Origin: an uncultured Clostridia bacterium
GTDB taxonomy: Bacteria > Bacillota > Clostridia > Lachnospirales > Bianqueaceae
Reading direction: 5' to 3'
NCBI GenBank assembly: GCA_947570515.1
Contig: CANOUM010000127.1
Location: 1-5,382 of the forward strand
DNA: 5,382 bases
This document shows, piece by piece, positions 4,369-5,382 of the stretch; position 1 is the first letter of the stretch; each line of letters starts with the position of its first letter. Below the pieces are notes generated by a model. It made no database searches. It saw only the letters and a list, made by a program, of their open reading frames with translations, and was not told the origin of the DNA. The position numbers and the translations under genes are program-made.

Positions 4369-5382
4369 TTATTGCTGGTAAAACTCCACAAAAGATTTCT
4401 TAGTATACTCATAATCGGCAATCGCCATGAGCTCCCTTGCAGAATGCATCGAAAGCAACGCGATTCCCATATCCATAATGTGGCATGGCAAATTCGCTGC
4501 AATCACAGGTCCCAATGTAGATCCGCCTCTTGAATCAGACTTATTGGCAAATTTCTGCACCGGAACTCCCGCCTTTTGACAGATCATCTCATATACGCCA
4601 TAATCACAGCTCTGCGTCACATAGCTCTGTCCTGCGGACAATTTAATCACTGGTCCTCCGCCTAACTGCGTTCTCATGACCGGATCATGCTTTTCCGGAT
4701 GATTAGGATGCACGGCATGAGCCACGTCGGCTGAAATCATAAAGGATTGCATGATATCATCAATAAACTGCTCCCGGCTGCGCCCCAATGCATAACTGAT
4801 TTTTTCCATAATATAAGTAATGGTACTGGTTCCTGCGCCCTGCGGCGTACGGCTTCCGCATTCCTCATGATCAAATGCACATAGCACATTGATGCCTGTA
4901 CCCCCTTTAGCCTGCACAAGTGCTGATGCCGCCGTATGCACCATAACCAGATCATCCAGCCTGGCTGCCGATAAAAATTCATCGTGGAATCCTACAATCT
5001 GCGGCTCCTCTGTAACGTAGGTAAATAAATCAAAATCAAGAATTTCTTCCTGCCCTACTCCCAGCTCTTCTGCAACTGCCCGCAGCACCATCTGCTCCTG
5101 CTCTTCGCCCAGATTAGAAATCAGCGCACCCACCGGCAGCATATCCACCTGCGCATTCAGCGCAAGCCCTTCATTGACCCCGCGATTCATATGAATTGCC
5201 AGATTAGGAATAATGAGCACAGGTTTCTTTATATTAACAAGCTCTGTTCTTGGATGAAACACATCTTCACTTTTTAATGTCACACGACCTGCTAATGACA
5301 GCGGCCGATCCAGCCATGTACTGAAAATAGGCCCTCCATAAATTTCTGCATTAAGTTTGCAATATCCGTTTTTATTGATCTG
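4369..5382 (-). CDS. M18 family aminopeptidase, 5' end beyond the window
   Basis: Zinc metallo-aminopeptidase of the aspartyl aminopeptidase family (cytoplasmic, usually a large dodecameric shell), which removes N-terminal residues from peptides. The visible 337 residues run to the window edge, so roughly the first 90 of a usual ~430 are missing, including the expected first metal-binding His motif. The sequence is open to base 5382, and the family signature YGGPIFSTWLDRPLSLAGR is encoded at about 5284-5340; the GTG at 5281-5283 is therefore internal, not a start. Other landmarks are LDDL with the bridging Asp (4948-4959), FDHEECGS with the catalytic and metal-binding Glu pair (4852-4875), AHAVHP (4705-4722), SDSRGGST (4516-4539) and SMHSARE with the last metal-ligand His (4432-4452). 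The catalytic motifs are intact; Cys replaces the common Val in DHEEVGS. The downstream membrane-protein gene starts 10 nt after the stop. Its promoter is outside the window. Confidence 0.95.
   Translation of the reverse strand, partial: QINKNGYCKLNAEIYGGPIFSTWLDRPLSLAGRVTLKSEDVFHPRTELVNIKKPVLIIPNLAIHMNRGVNEGLALNAQVDMLPVGALISNLGEEQEQMVLRAVAEELGVGQEEILDFDLFTYVTEEPQIVGFHDEFLSAARLDDLVMVHTAASALVQAKGGTGINVLCAFDHEECGSRTPQGAGTSTITYIMEKISYALGRSREQFIDDIMQSFMISADVAHAVHPNHPEKHDPVMRTQLGGGPVIKLSAGQSYVTQSCDYGVYEMICQKAGVPVQKFANKSDSRGGSTLGPVIAANLPCHIMDMGIALLSMHSARELMAIADYEYTKKSFVEFYQQ

Noticed and set aside
4359..4502. N-terminal extension of the membrane protein to an ATG at 4502
   Set aside because: This stretch lies inside the aminopeptidase reading frame, and a strong ribosome site marks the ATG at 4358.
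5281..5283. GTG as the start of the M18 aminopeptidase
   Set aside because: The frame stays open to the window edge and encodes a conserved M18 signature upstream of this codon.

Overview
The window looks like a chromosomal core-gene region of a Gram-positive, low-to-moderate GC bacterium of the class Clostridia, most plausibly a Lachnospiraceae-type gut anaerobe. The reasons are a MurC with the clostridial 'IEACEYTDSF' motif, a DnaD-domain protein followed by a DnaC/DnaI-type ATPase (the Firmicutes helicase-loading arrangement), a small two-helix membrane protein resembling the DUF6106 family, strong Shine-Dalgarno sites and Bacillus-like sigma-A promoters. The taxonomic call is inferred from protein character alone.

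Layout: bases 1-98 hold a -10 element, a perfect stem-loop that would lie at the 5' end of the transcript, and the murC ribosome binding site. murC (99-1454, +) encodes the UDP-MurNAc:L-alanine ligase of peptidoglycan synthesis. The 305 bases from 1455 to 1759 carry no gene but are dense with signals. They hold six DnaA-box sequences (four perfect TTATCCACA copies; the first imperfect box starts on the murC stop codon), a very AT-rich segment, a near-consensus sigma-A promoter and a second 5'-UTR stem-loop. That promoter drives a two-gene replication-initiation operon (+): a DnaD-domain protein (1760-2812) with an N-terminal domain and two tandem DnaD/DnaB_2 repeats, then a zinc-finger AAA+ helicase-loader ATPase (2816-3808). 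A perfect 15-bp bidirectional terminator (3808-3841) touches the stop codons of the two convergent transcription units. On the minus strand, a tightly spaced pair follows: an M18 family aminopeptidase (4369-5382, N-terminus outside the window), then the small membrane protein (3840-4358).

How the parts work together: the DnaD-domain protein and the ATPase probably act with DnaA to load the replicative helicase at the origin. A DnaA-box cluster directly upstream of their promoter suggests that DnaA controls them, or that the cluster titrates DnaA or serves as an origin element. This is the most interesting feature of the window. The aminopeptidase and membrane protein are co-transcribed, but no functional link between them can be read from the sequence. 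I see no mobile elements, CRISPR arrays, tRNAs or rRNAs.
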